From: Granulosicoccus sp963833195
GTDB taxonomy: Bacteria > Pseudomonadota > Gammaproteobacteria > Granulosicoccales > Granulosicoccaceae
Length of the DNA stretch: 64,000 bases
Reading direction: 5' to 3'
Assembly (NCBI GenBank): GCA_963833195.1
Contig: CAWHXF010000027.1
Coordinates: 2,356,001 to 2,420,000 of the forward strand
Under the pieces are notes generated by a model. It was not told where the DNA came from and made no database searches. It saw only the letters and a list, made by a program, of their open reading frames with translations. This document shows, piece after piece, positions 35,368 through 44,889 of this stretch (the first letter of the stretch is position 1; each line of letters starts with the position of its first letter). Made by a program: the position numbers and the translations under genes.

Positions 35368-35842
35368 GCGAAACCCGGGGATGTTCACTCCGCCTCATGC
35401 GGCGCGGGGTGTACAACCGCGCGCTGTCCCGAAGTTCCCTCGGCGAGCGATCGAGGTGCGCTTCGAGCGCCGCGACATCCGCCTCCGAACTCGACTGGTG
35501 GCGGCCCTTGTCCTCCACCACCCGCATCATGAGCGCATGATGGCGTTCGACTCCCTTGACCTGGCACAGACGGAGGAGGCAGGAGTTCGGGTAGTTCGCA
35601 GGAAGAAGCTCGGCGACCGAGCTACACTCGCGGGCGCACAGCAGGTTCACCGACCCCGCCCCGTGTGGAACGACCACGTGTCGGGTACCACGAAACAACG
35701 CGATTTGGTGCGCGACGCTCAGGTCCTCGAGTCGGTGAGCGACGAAACCTCGCGAGCCAAGCAGCTCTTCCATCTCCCCCTCGTTGACGATCGAACGGCG
35801 GTCACTCTCCTCAAGCCCGCCCAGACGAACGCTTGGTAGCAC
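35336..35842 (-). pseudogene. C-terminal fragment of a GT61 (DUF563) glycosyltransferase
   Basis: The conserved part reads RRSIVNEGEMEELLGSRGF, VAHRLEDLSVAHQIALFRG, TRHVVVPHGAGSVNLL, then SVAELLPANYPN. This is the C-terminal nucleotide-sugar-binding half of GT61 enzymes (usual core PHGAGLANL). The N-terminal ~250 residues are missing; the next gene begins within 40 bases. The last ~60 residues are unlike the family and run into the neighbouring lipoprotein gene's 3' end. A truncated remnant, marking the left edge of the polysaccharide region. Confidence 0.75.
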
Positions 35843-35881
35843 GACAAGTCGATGGAGATCTCGCGGCGTACTCGGGCGGGA

Positions 35882-36646
35882 TCAAGCGGCCCTGGCGGAC
35901 GGCTCTTCGGTGGCATCGTCGATCAGCCTCATGAACTGCTCGGCCAGGATCGCTGGGAAACGCTCGTCGTAGTGGCCGTAGTCCTTGATCCCGCCCGAGT
36001 ACGCCGCGAGGGCGACGCTCGGGTCGTAGTGAACGAAGCTACCGGTACGCTCGCAGAGCTCCGCCAGAAGATCTCGAATGCGCTCCCGTGCCTCGAACAT
36101 CGGTCGGCGTTCGTCATCCACGATGAAGCTGTTGAGCATGACCACCCGACGCCCTTCGAGCTTCTGCAGGATGGCCTGCATATCGGCGGCAAGCTCCGCG
36201 ACGTCCTGCTTGCGGAACGACACGGCCTTCAACGGATGGGAGCTCTGCCCCGAAGCCATGTCCTTTGACTGCAGCATCCGGTCGACTTCGGGTACAGGTA
36301 CTCCGAAGTGTTCCGACAGGCGATTCACCTGGGTGTAGTAGCCCTTGAATTGGTACGTCTTCAGCGAGGAGACCTCGACGAAGACGATGTCGGCGCCATC
36401 GAAGCTGCTGGACAGCGACTCCCCTCGGGAATAACGCGCGTGCTCGAGATGCGCGAGATTCAGCGCAGCTCGGTCCTCAACGGGCGCAGCGAGGGTCCCG
36501 TCACACAGCTGCAGCGTCTGGAGCGCCTCCGGCGCGCTGTGCGCGAAACCGTAAAAGCCCGGCAGCAGGTTGATCCGACCGGCATCAGCCAGAGCCTTCA
36601 GGGAGACCTGCACCCGACAGGTGCCGAGGTATTGCACGTTCATCAT
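35882..36646 (-). CDS. possible SGNH-like protein of the polysaccharide region
   Basis: 254 residues from ATG 36646 (a second Met follows; either may start). No confident family. The N-terminus MMNVQYLGTCRVQVSLKAL puts a Gly-Thr-Cys motif after the first strand. Near the C-terminus KDYGHYDERFPAILAEQFM has an Asp-x-x-His pair, reminiscent of SGNH/GDSL-fold enzymes in capsule and O-antigen loci. The middle is helical and charged (DVAELAADMQAILQKLEG). No signal peptide or membrane segment, so cytosolic. The upstream frame continues open, but codon use there is poor. A sugar O-acylation or related role is speculative. Confidence 0.6.
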   Translation of the reverse strand: MMNVQYLGTCRVQVSLKALADAGRINLLPGFYGFAHSAPEALQTLQLCDGTLAAPVEDRAALNLAHLEHARYSRGESLSSSFDGADIVFVEVSSLKTYQFKGYYTQVNRLSEHFGVPVPEVDRMLQSKDMASGQSSHPLKAVSFRKQDVAELAADMQAILQKLEGRRVVMLNSFIVDDERRPMFEARERIRDLLAELCERTGSFVHYDPSVALAAYSGGIKDYGHYDERFPAILAEQFMRLIDDATEEPSARAA

Positions 36647-36921
36647 CGTCAGGGAGCAAACCGATCGAGTGTCCGTCGGTATGCGAGCAAGAGTCACACC
36701 ACGGCGAAGTGGCCTCGTGAAACGTCGCCCGGAATGGCGCGCGCATGCTTCCATGGGGCATCGGCCGGCGCAAGTGCCGAGCGATCGCGCCGCTACTAGC
36801 CGCATGATCCCGTATTCCGCCGATCGATGAGCATCCCCGCCGTCCGGCTGCCGGCCCGTGCGGCGCGCTGCGCGCACCCGTCTCGTGCGGCGCTGGCCGA
36901 GCCTGTACCGACGGTGCGCCC

Positions 36922-38120
36922 GTGCTGCGCGCGCTCGATCCGCTGTTCATCGCATGCCTGCGCGACGGCACGTCTCGCCTGCACGGAGATCGATGCGTAC
37001 GGGCGCGAGTGCGGTTGCGTCGCGACGGCGTCCTGGACTCTAGACGCCTCTCGCTGGGGGATTCCCCCGCAGCCCTACGCGCGCTCGACGCGGCGTGGAC
37101 AGCGGCGCTTTCCGACGACTGGGACGCGGGTCGGGAGAGCCCGCCGACCGCGGGGTCGCCGGATACCGGACCGACGTGCCGCGATCTCGTCTGCAGCGTG
37201 GGGCCCACGAACGTCCTTGCGCGCATCTCGGCGGAACGGGCCGTCGGGCCCTCTTGTGCGAGCGTGGTCTTCGAAGTATCGCACTGGACACCGCACGCCC
37301 CGACTTTGGAGGAACTGATCGACGACGGTGCAGCGGCGTCACGACTGCGGGGCTTCCTCGCCGAGCGCAGCGGCCTGATCGTCGTCTTGGGAACCGACGA
37401 GTCGGCGCTTGCCGTGCTTGGCGACGCGATCGCTCAAGGGTGCGCGGCGCCGGACCGGAAGGTCGCACGCGGCGCCAGTACGCTGCGCCACACGATTGCC
37501 GGACTGGTGCAGCTCGACCTCGGTCCCGGGCGAGCCGCCGACCCACGACGCCTGATGCAACAGGACGCTGACGTCATCGTGTTCGACGAAAGTCCCGAGC
37601 GTGCCGAGCGCGTCGCGATCACCGAGCGCGCGTGTGGACGTGCGCTTATCGTGCGTACGCTCGCCTGTACGCATACCGTCGACGCCTTGCGCAGGCTGTG
37701 CGCCGAGGGCGCGGACGCGCGGTGGCTTGCATGGCAGCTCCGCGCCGTGGTGCGCCTGGACCGGCTGCGCACGCTATGCACGGAGTGCCGTCAGCCGATG
37801 TCGTCGGAGGCGCTCACTCTTGGAGCCATCACATCGCCGACTCTGACCACGCCGCTGTCCCTCGCCCTCGCGGGCAGCCTGCAGCGCTACTGCGAAGCGC
37901 CCGGTTGCGCGCGCTGCGAATGGACCGGGATCGAGCGATCGAGCGGGCGGTTGACGTTCTCGGCGTCGGCGACAGCGTCACCGCGGCGCTGACCGACGGC
38001 TCGCTCGAGAGGGCGGCCGACGCGCTGGGCGCGGCGAGGACCCTACCTGATCGTGCACAGGCACTCGCGCGCCGCGGCTTGGTCTCGCTCCAGGAGGCGG
38101 GCCGCCTGGAACGGACCTGA
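36922..38120 (+). CDS. GspE/PilB-like protein lacking the Walker A motif, one frameshift
   Basis: From GTG 36922. DPLFIACLRDGTSRLHGD and RVRLRRDGVLDSRRL match the N2 domain of secretion/pilus ATPases (normally ASDIH and RxRxDG). The ATPase half is recognisable as LRHTIAGLVQLDL, then QQDADVIVFDESPERAERVAITERA (Walker B/Asp box), TLACTHTVDALRRL (His box), LRTLCTECRQPM and CEAPGCARCEWTGI (the tetra-Cys zinc motif). Where GPTGSGKTTT should stand there is LGTDESALAVL, so the P-loop Gly-Lys-Thr is absent. After a shift near 37945-37965 the C-terminus continues to 38120. Probably a pseudo-ATPase or a decaying paralogue. About 400 residues against ~500-570 in true GspE/PilB. Confidence 0.7.
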
Positions 38121-38125
38121 GCGGT

Positions 38126-38149
38126 GCGGTCGCCCCATCGGTCGACCGC
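38126..38149. terminator. weak hairpin between convergent genes
   Basis: GCGGTCG (38126-38132) and CGACCGC (38143-38149) can form a 7-bp stem with a 10-base loop in the 41-base gap between convergent genes. No T-run follows on either strand. Confidence 0.3.
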
Positions 38150-38161
38150 GCGGTACGCCCG

Positions 38162-39256
38162 TCAGGCCGCTTTCAGGTATTCCTCGAACAGCCGCAGCTC
38201 GCTCAGCGCTGCCGAACGGACCGAATAGGCCGAGGCGGTCTCGATCGCGGCTCGGCGCATGCGCGCACGCTCCGCGCTCGGCATGCTCACCAGGCGCGAA
38301 GCCGCCTCCAGTGCAGCTTCACGATCGCGCGTGTCGACGCGTAGCGCGTTGATGCCGTGCACGGCGTACTCGTCGGTACCGCCGAGCGAAGGTACGGCGC
38401 ACGTGCAGCCGCAGGCCATTGCCTCGAGCCCCGTACGTCCGAACGCCTGGTAGTCCGAGAGGTCCATGAACACATCCGAGCTCCTGAGCAAGGTGGCGAC
38501 CTCATGTCGGCGCAGTCGTCCGTGATTCACGAACTCGAAGTCGGTCGTGACGCCGCTCGTCATCAGCTCGGCATCGTCACTGCCGAACACGTCGATCTCT
38601 ATGTCTTGTCCGTGACGCAGCCGCAGCTCCTTCAGTACCGCCATGGTCCGATGAGGCGCCCTGCGCGGGGTGGCGGTGCGCACCATGCACGCGACCCGCA
38701 CCACCGACGAAGTACGTGTGGCGGACGGGTGGTACAGATCGCCGTCAAGGCTTGGCTGGACCTTGTGCACCTCGACTCCGTGGTTGAGCGTCACCATGCG
38801 CCGGATCCAGTCAGTCTTCGCGAAACAGAGCGCATCCGGCAACGCCGTGTAGCTGCGCATGGCCACCTCGTGCAGCGGATCCTCGAGCGCGCAGAAGAGC
38901 GGCTCGTAGTCCTGGATGTAGTAAGCGACGCGGGGCCCGCGTCCGTCCAGCGTGTCGAGGGCTCGCCGCACCAACTCGACCGAGGTGAATATGGTGCAAA
39001 TGACGAGATCGCACGCACTCAGCGTCTCGCCAAGATCTGTCTCGCCCCGATAGGGCTGGATCGCCTTGACGATGCCGGGCAGATCGGCGTACTGCATCGC
39101 GAACGACGAGGCGTTGGGCGCGTTCACGGCCAGTCTGACGCCGACGCCGTAGCGCAGGAGCAGTCGCCCCGCAGCGCAAGGTGATGCAGGCACGCTCCAT
39201 CGCACGTCATCCGGTCGTGCGCCGGGCAGCGGATTCCAGCTCGCCGGTGCGTTCAC
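38162..39256 (-). CDS. family 4 glycosyltransferase (or GT4 half of a GT2-GT4 fusion)
   Basis: 364 residues from GTG 39256. GT-B fold: the first half includes CDLVICTIFTSVELVRRAL and RVAYYIQDYEPLFCALEDP. The second half contains the GT4 donor-site pattern LLRSSDVFMDLSDYQAFGRTGLEAMACGC (in pieces), AVPSLGGTDEYAVHGINALRVD. It begins ASWNPLPG, which in large GT2-GT4 fusions directly follows the GT2 domain's SNEAN/ASWQ-like end. The GT2 part just upstream ends in SNEAN, 7 bases away in another frame. It may therefore be the second half of one broken protein. Acts on a polysaccharide precursor; sugar unknown. Confidence 0.75.
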   Translation of the reverse strand: MNAPASWNPLPGARPDDVRWSVPASPCAAGRLLLRYGVGVRLAVNAPNASSFAMQYADLPGIVKAIQPYRGETDLGETLSACDLVICTIFTSVELVRRALDTLDGRGPRVAYYIQDYEPLFCALEDPLHEVAMRSYTALPDALCFAKTDWIRRMVTLNHGVEVHKVQPSLDGDLYHPSATRTSSVVRVACMVRTATPRRAPHRTMAVLKELRLRHGQDIEIDVFGSDDAELMTSGVTTDFEFVNHGRLRRHEVATLLRSSDVFMDLSDYQAFGRTGLEAMACGCTCAVPSLGGTDEYAVHGINALRVDTRDREAALEAASRLVSMPSAERARMRRAAIETASAYSVRSAALSELRLFEEYLKAA

Positions 39257-39262
39257 GGTTCT

Positions 39263-40720
39263 TCACGCGGGTACGCCTGAGTTGGCCTCGTTGCTAGGGG
39301 CCGACATGCCGATCACCATGGGAAAGCGAGCAGTCACCAGGCGCTCTAGCCAGCGCGACGTGACGGCGCAGTCGCGTTGCGCACGCAGACGCGAGCCGCC
39401 GCCGATGCGGCCTGCCACGATCGACCGAGCGCGTGGAGCCGATGTTCTCGGCGTTCCGCAGGCAGGACACGTGCGGGTAGCGCTGCGCGATGGCGCGCAG
39501 CCTCCGCGGGGCCTCGTCCGCGTCGTCGATGATGAGGACGCGATGCGCACCGTGGTATGCCGCACCAGAGAGCGCAGGCAGGCATCGACGCCTCTCGAGC
39601 GTTGGAACCGGTACGATGATATCGACGTCGGGTAGCCGCGTCGGGGCGGTGCCCGTGGCGCAAGCCAGCCGCGGATGTCGGCAACCGCGCCGCCGTGTCC
39701 GTCGGGCGAGACCGTTCCGCCAGCCTCCCACCCTTCGAGGCCGCGCAGTCGATGGACCTGGGCGGCGATGGCGCCATCCTCGAAGTGAGGATCGGTCCGC
39801 TCGCACCGCGACGGCGTCTTCGATGCGCCCACGTCGCCCGGCCGTACACTCACCCGACGCAACACGACTTCGGTGTGCGTGTCGAACTCGATGCCCAGCA
39901 ACAAGCCCGAGAACCCGCCTGCGGCCCGGCGCAGTGCGATGGTCTGCGCTTCGTCGATCGCCAGCTCGAGCACCGTATGGCCGCGGACGACGGGGTTGCG
40001 CGCGAGCACGTGGACCACCTTCTCTTCGCCTGCGTCGAACGCCAGCAGCAGGATGCGGCGGACGCGCGCCGCGCCCCGGTCTGCGGGAGCTTCCAGTTCG
40101 ATTCTGAACGAGAGACTCTCGGCGTCCAGGGCGTTCGCCGCCAGTTGGGTGACCGCCCGCATGGGGCCCTCGAATTCGCCGAATTGAAGCCGCAGGCCGA
40201 AACCGGCTCGATCGTCGACCGCGCCGCTCGGGGTCTTGGCCAGGCCGGCGCGCACTGCGCCGGCGTACGGCTTGCGGAATTCGAGGCTCCAGTGGTCACA
40301 TAGTGGGCGGCGCGGCGCGGGCGCTTCGAAGTGCAGCCCGCGCGACCAAGCCGAGAAGTCGCCGTTCCTTACCAGATCGCCCGAACCGAGTGCGGGCACG
40401 GGTTCCTTGCGTGCCACACCGAGGTGGCGCCTAGCCCACCCGATGGATGGTTCCGGCGCCGGGTAGCAGAGGCCGATGTCGAGGTGCCCACGGCCGCCTG
40501 TGGCGAGCACGAGCTCTAGCCTCGGTTCCGCTCCGGACGATGGAGGTGAGCTCTCAGTGAGAACCAGAGGCTTGCGATGGTAGTGCCACTCTCCGTGCAC
40601 CACGATGTCCTCGCGAGCGAGCTCCGCATCGTCCGGCGCGACGACGCGGACGGTGACCACGGTGGGTCGATCCGCACGGGCCAGGAAGCCGCGAGCGTGC
40701 GCTCCTCGCGTGCGGTGCAT
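39263..40720 (-). pseudogene. family 2 glycosyltransferase with N-terminal beta module, multiply frameshifted
   Basis: The first ~290 residues are coherent and look like a beta-sandwich module (VTVRVVAPDDAELAREDI, WSLEFRKPYAGAVRAGL, HTVLELAIDEAQTIALRR). The GT2 domain that follows is scattered over frames: PDVDIIVPV (39630s), ACLRSLVRHTTVRI, VLIIDDADEAPRRLRAIAQRY with LRNAENIGSTRSV, and finally DCAVTSRWLERLVTARFPM and APSNEAN. At least four shifts fall within ~400 bases, and the nucleotide-binding DxD region (normally LLNSD) is lost. That density suggests real decay, or a badly assembled patch. Probably once joined to the GT4 half downstream. Confidence 0.7.
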
Positions 40721-41072
40721 GCGCTGGTCGGCGCAGGGCTTGTCGGGGTGTGCGAGGGCTTACGCTTCGGTTAAGGCCTATCGGAAAGGCGCCGCGCGAT
40801 CCGATCCGGGCCCCGATGCACCCTCAGGCCGACTGCACGCCTTTCCGAAGACCGGCTTCCGAAAGGCGCAGCCGAACGTCTGCATCGAGCAATCGCATCG
40901 CGGACGACGCCATGCAGCCAGCCATCGCGAACGCGCTCGAAGTGCGCCTCATGAACGCTGTGGGATGCATCCGGTGCCGTCTGCACCGGACCCGAGGCCG
41001 CGCTGGTTACCACGGCTACTGCTGTTGTCGGGTCCGAGACACGCACGGTCTTCGGATGGAGAGTGGGCATCC
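40721..41072. other. gene-free spacer with repeated motifs
   Basis: 352 bases between the GT2 pseudogene and the kpsS stop codon. Base composition is less GC-rich than flanking genes. No convincing coding frame; a 101-codon minus frame has no recognisable homology. Holds the CGGAAAGGCG-type repeats. Confidence 0.5.
40782..40868. repeat. three copies of a 10-bp motif, two inverted
   Basis: CGGAAAGGCG at 40782-40791, its exact inverse CGCCTTTCCG at 40838-40847, and the near-copy CCGAAAGGCG at 40859-40868. The first two could pair around a 46-base loop; the second and third around an 11-base loop. Possibly remnants of a REP-like element. Confidence 0.55.
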
Positions 41073-42530
41073 TCAAGCTGGCGAGTTCTCTTGTGGCGGA
41101 AAACCGATCCGTGCTTCGGCGATAGCAGAAGCATGGCGAATGGTTCGAAGGGCAGCACGTTCTGCGCCAGCGCGGCGGAGCGCGAGAGCCCGACGGCCGA
41201 ACCCAAACGGCCTCGTGGCGATCGACTCAGGCCGCCTTCGAGCCCTCGCACCACCCCGACGTCCTGTACCCGGCCGCACCACACTGAGCCTCGGCGCCTC
41301 CCTCGGAACCGCCCGCTCCTCCACCCACGTGTGCTCCCGCAGCATCTCGCGCGACCACACCAACCCAGCAGCGCTACGCTTGTCGATGCGCCTGTACAGG
41401 TTGCCGTTGATCTGGTTCCTGAGTACCAGGTTCAGCCTGAAGACATCGAACGCATCCGGATCGACGCGCGACGCCGTGGTCCAGAAGTCGTCGATCCCGC
41501 CCTGCTCCGTCAGTCCCGGCAGGTCGTAGATCGCACGGCCCAGCGTCTTCACGGGCGTGCCGTGGAACAGCGACGAGATCCCGACGGTCGAGTTGATCAG
41601 CACGCTGCCCTGGGCATTGCGCAGCAGCGTGGGCAGGTCGAGGTCGTGCACGTAGAACACACGGTCCTCGATGCCGAGCTCCGCCGACAGGTTGCCGAGC
41701 AGCCTCGTGTAATCGGTGTAGCCGCGATCCAGCGGGTGGTGCTTGAACACGATGGCCTTGTTCGCGGGCGCGTGCTCGGCGAACGAGGCGAGCACCTCGC
41801 CGATGAAATGCTCGATGCTGTTGAAGTCGGAGTGCACGACGACCTGCATGTCGCAGTGCACCTGCAGCGGACAGACGAAGTAGTTGTTCTCGTAGGCGGG
41901 CAGCAGCGTCTTCAGCACGTTGCGCTCGCGCAGCGCGTAGCGCAGCTTGCGCACGCCGGAGCGCAGCCAGGTCGAGCCTTCCGAGAACCAGCCGATGGGG
42001 CGATGATGACGGTAGTGCGGGTAGCGTCGCCGCCCGGCCGCGGCGGCCCAGTAGTAGAGCATCGAGTAGATCGCGGTCGTCTCGAACACGCGTCCGGGCT
42101 GGCCGTACTCGATCGGCGGCGTGCCGGCAGGCGCGTCCAGCGCGATCGGCTCGTGCATCATCGAGGAAAGCCCGTTGACGCCGCCCTCCTCCAGAGTGAT
42201 GAAGTTGGGGCGTACGTAGCCTTCCTCGAACACGAACACGCGTACGCCCAGTCGACCGGCGACCTCGCGCGCGATGCGGTGGTAGCTGCGGCAGTCGCCG
42301 AACAGGTAGATGCGGCCTATTGCGCGGTTGACCACCAGGCGCTCGAGGTACTGGGCCCACTGATCCAGCCGGCCCGTGTAGTCGAGCGCCCGCTCGCCGC
42401 GGAAGAAGAAGCGGTCGCCGCCGTTGAAGTTGACCTTCCAGGCACGGAAACCTCGGCTTTCCAGACACTGCGAGAACCGCTGGAAGAACGGCCCCACCGG
42501 TCCCTGCAGCAACAGCACGTCACGGCGCAT
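41073..42530 (-). CDS. kpsS: capsule Kdo transferase KpsS
   Basis: 485 residues, ATG 42530. KpsS adds the first beta-Kdo to phosphatidylglycerol, priming the poly-Kdo linker of group 2/3-type capsules. Diagnostic parts: LLLQGPVGPFFQRFSQCLESRG (split by this annotation), KVNFNGGDRFFF, IYLFGDCRSYHRIA, FVFEEGYVRPNFITLEEGGVNG, NNYFVCPLQVHCDMQVVVHSDF, KHHPLDRGYTDY and LPTLLRNAQGSVLINSTVGISSL. The last ~85 residues, after WSREMLREHTW, are Arg-rich and not typical (E. coli KpsS is ~390 residues), so a frameshift or sequence decay near 41330 may have extended it. Overlaps kpsC by 11 bases. Confidence 0.9.
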   Translation of the reverse strand: MRRDVLLLQGPVGPFFQRFSQCLESRGFRAWKVNFNGGDRFFFRGERALDYTGRLDQWAQYLERLVVNRAIGRIYLFGDCRSYHRIAREVAGRLGVRVFVFEEGYVRPNFITLEEGGVNGLSSMMHEPIALDAPAGTPPIEYGQPGRVFETTAIYSMLYYWAAAAGRRRYPHYRHHRPIGWFSEGSTWLRSGVRKLRYALRERNVLKTLLPAYENNYFVCPLQVHCDMQVVVHSDFNSIEHFIGEVLASFAEHAPANKAIVFKHHPLDRGYTDYTRLLGNLSAELGIEDRVFYVHDLDLPTLLRNAQGSVLINSTVGISSLFHGTPVKTLGRAIYDLPGLTEQGGIDDFWTTASRVDPDAFDVFRLNLVLRNQINGNLYRRIDKRSAAGLVWSREMLREHTWVEERAVPREAPRLSVVRPGTGRRGGARARRRPESIATRPFGFGRRALALRRAGAERAALRTIRHASAIAEARIGFPPQENSPA

Positions 42531-44775
42531 AGCGCAGCCCCCGTACGATGTTGCCGAGCTTGCGTATCTGGCGCTGACCCCACGTGCCCCCGCGCCCCGC
42601 CCCCGCCTCGCGCTGACGGTCGATGATGCGCACCATCGTCTCGGCCGAGACGAACTCGCCGCTGTCGATGTCGAGATAGCGCGGGTAGGCGATCAGCGCG
42701 AGGTAGACGAGCTCGTCGAGCGTGCGGCGCCGGGTGCGCCGCTCGACCGCCATGCGGTCCTCTGTCAGGCCCCAGCCCGCGTAGAACGGCGCGCCCCAGG
42801 TCACGACGCGCTTCCCGCGCATCAACGCCTCGAAACCCGTCAAGGACGTCATGGTGTGCAGCTCGTCGCACGACTCGATGGCCTCTCCGACGCTGGCCGC
42901 GTCGTCCGTCGCGTCCGCGCAGGCCTGCAGCACCAGCTCGTCGATCTGGCCGCGCCGGTTGCCGCTCTGCACGTCCGGGTGCGGCCGGTACACGATCCAG
43001 TCGTCCGGACGCGCCTTCCGCACCGCCTGCAGCAGCCGCGCGTTGGTGGATACCTCGGCCGTGCCGCGCTTGATCGAATCGTCGTCCTCGACCTGCCCCA
43101 CCACGAGGATCACGTTGCGCCCTTCCGGACGCTCCGCGCGCGACGGCTTCTCCAGGGCGCTCGTGTTGTACTTCGACACGCCGCGCGCAAGGATCTCGCG
43201 CCTGAGCCGGGCGGCGCGGCGGATCTCGCCGGGCCCGAGATCCTGCCCGTTCAGCAGCGTCTCCAGGTCCGACGGGCTGCCGGGGTCGAAGTAGAGCCCG
43301 CTTTCGTCGATCACGAGCGAGCCCGGCGCCGTGTAGTCGGAACCGAGCCCCGCCGAGCGCAGGAAGCCGTCCTCCATCCGCCAGACGGGAAGCGGTGCCC
43401 GGGCGTCCGGTTCATCGGTCGGCGCGGCCCCGTCGGCAGCGTCGCGCAGCGCCTCGGCTCTCTCGGACTCGGCCACGGCCGGCCGGGCGGTGGCGCCGTG
43501 GCGGAAGCTCCAGGTCAGCAACGCATCGACGTCCGGCACGTCGTTGGCGGTGCCGAAGGTGAGCTGGCCGTCGGGAGACGCGAGGAAGCGCGCCACGTAG
43601 CGGCGCTTCCACGGCGTGATGCCGACCGCGTGCACGCGCTTCGCGTTGCGCGCGAAGTTCGCGCGCTGCAGCTCCACGTGATCGATGCAGTCGCCGAGCG
43701 TCCACTCGGCGCCATCGACCGGCGAGCGATAGCGTGCGAGCCGTACGTGCGAGGCGTGGAAGAGCGTGTCGAGATCGATGTCGGCCGCCGTGGCACGGCG
43801 CGCGAGCGCGGGGGAGGTCGAGCGGTCGTCGGTGAGGCCCCAGCCGGCGTAGAAGGGGGCACCGAAGAGCGTCACGGGCCGTTCGGCCAGCAGACCCTCG
43901 TAGCCGAGCTGCGAGGTGCCGGCGTAGATGCGCTCGGCACCGACGAGCCAGCGATACGGATTGTCGCGACCGGCGGCGAGCTCGAGCCCGTAGCGCGCGG
44001 CCGCATCGCCGAGGTAGCCGCGGCGCCGTCCGGCGACGACGTCCGGATGCGTGCGCACCAGCACGCGGCAGCCGGGGTTCTCGTCGATGGCGGCTTCGAG
44101 CATGCGCTCGAAGTCCGCGGCCTCCATCGCTCCGTGGCGAACGGATGCATCGTCACGGGTCTGATCGACCACCAGCACGAACGGATCGCTCGGCACGGGT
44201 TCGAGTCCCGTGCTGCGGTAGCCGTTGTACTTGGTTACGCCGGCGGCGACCATGCGCTCGCGCCAGCGCCGCGCGCGGTCCAGCGTGGCCGCGTCGCATT
44301 CGGTGGCGACGTGCACCTCGTCGGTGAGGAAGTTCTCGATGGCCGACGGCGAGGCGGCGTCGTAGTACACGCCGGCATCGTCGACCAGCAGCGAATAGGT
44401 CAGGCGCGAGTGGGCGTCGCTGGAGCATCCGCGCACCCAGCCGTCTTCCAGGTACCAGACCGGCACCTCGTGTTCGCGGGCCCATCGCTCGGTAGCGTCG
44501 CCGCTCTCCTTGCGTCCCCACACCAACGCGACGTCGGGCAGCGGTGCGTTCGCGCGCAGCACCTCCCGACCGATGATCTCGTCGACGCCGAGGAAGCGCT
44601 CGAGATGGCGTATCGAGCGCAGCGCCCGCGTGGACGCCAGCGCGCTGCGCGGCGTCAGCTCGGTCGCGTGACGCCTGCGCGGCGTCGGCAACGGTGCCGC
44701 ATCGATCGGTCTGGCCTGTCCTCCCATCGCGTTTCGTACCGTCTCCGCCTCGAGTGCCCGTCCCTGTCCGTCCAC
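42520..44775 (-). CDS. kpsC: capsule poly-Kdo linker transferase KpsC
   Basis: 751 residues with the two tandem Kdo-transferase modules expected of KpsC, which alternately extends the beta-Kdo linker after KpsS. Module 1 (~60-400) has WYLEDGWVRGCSSDAHSRLTYS, VLVVDQTRDDASVRHG, RVLVRTHPDVVAGRRRGYL and VTLFGAPFYAGWGLTDD. Module 2 (~470-740) repeats the pattern as WRMEDGFLRSAGLGSDY, VILVVGQVEDDDSIKRG, WIVYRPHPDVQSGNRRG and VVTWGAPFYAGWGLTED. The duplicated Arg-x-His-Pro-Asp-Val and GAPFYAGWGLT motifs are clear. The start may be ATG 44775 or 44730. First gene of kpsC-kpsS on the minus strand; no kpsMTED in the window. Confidence 0.93.
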   Translation of the reverse strand: MDGQGRALEAETVRNAMGGQARPIDAAPLPTPRRRHATELTPRSALASTRALRSIRHLERFLGVDEIIGREVLRANAPLPDVALVWGRKESGDATERWAREHEVPVWYLEDGWVRGCSSDAHSRLTYSLLVDDAGVYYDAASPSAIENFLTDEVHVATECDAATLDRARRWRERMVAAGVTKYNGYRSTGLEPVPSDPFVLVVDQTRDDASVRHGAMEAADFERMLEAAIDENPGCRVLVRTHPDVVAGRRRGYLGDAAARYGLELAAGRDNPYRWLVGAERIYAGTSQLGYEGLLAERPVTLFGAPFYAGWGLTDDRSTSPALARRATAADIDLDTLFHASHVRLARYRSPVDGAEWTLGDCIDHVELQRANFARNAKRVHAVGITPWKRRYVARFLASPDGQLTFGTANDVPDVDALLTWSFRHGATARPAVAESERAEALRDAADGAAPTDEPDARAPLPVWRMEDGFLRSAGLGSDYTAPGSLVIDESGLYFDPGSPSDLETLLNGQDLGPGEIRRAARLRREILARGVSKYNTSALEKPSRAERPEGRNVILVVGQVEDDDSIKRGTAEVSTNARLLQAVRKARPDDWIVYRPHPDVQSGNRRGQIDELVLQACADATDDAASVGEAIESCDELHTMTSLTGFEALMRGKRVVTWGAPFYAGWGLTEDRMAVERRTRRRTLDELVYLALIAYPRYLDIDSGEFVSAETMVRIIDRQREAGAGRGGTWGQRQIRKLGNIVRGLRYAP

Positions 44776-44889
44776 ACGATTCGCGGCACGGCAGTGGCTC
44801 GTCGCAGCAGGTTCCGCGCCACGGGCGGATCGACCGCGTCACGACCCGAAGACGCGATCGCTGAACGCGCGCCGTCGTCGCTGGCGCGG

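Noticed and set aside
41073..44775. kpsMTED capsule export genes expected near kpsC-kpsS
   Set aside because: None is present in the window; export genes must be elsewhere, so a complete capsule operon is not claimed.
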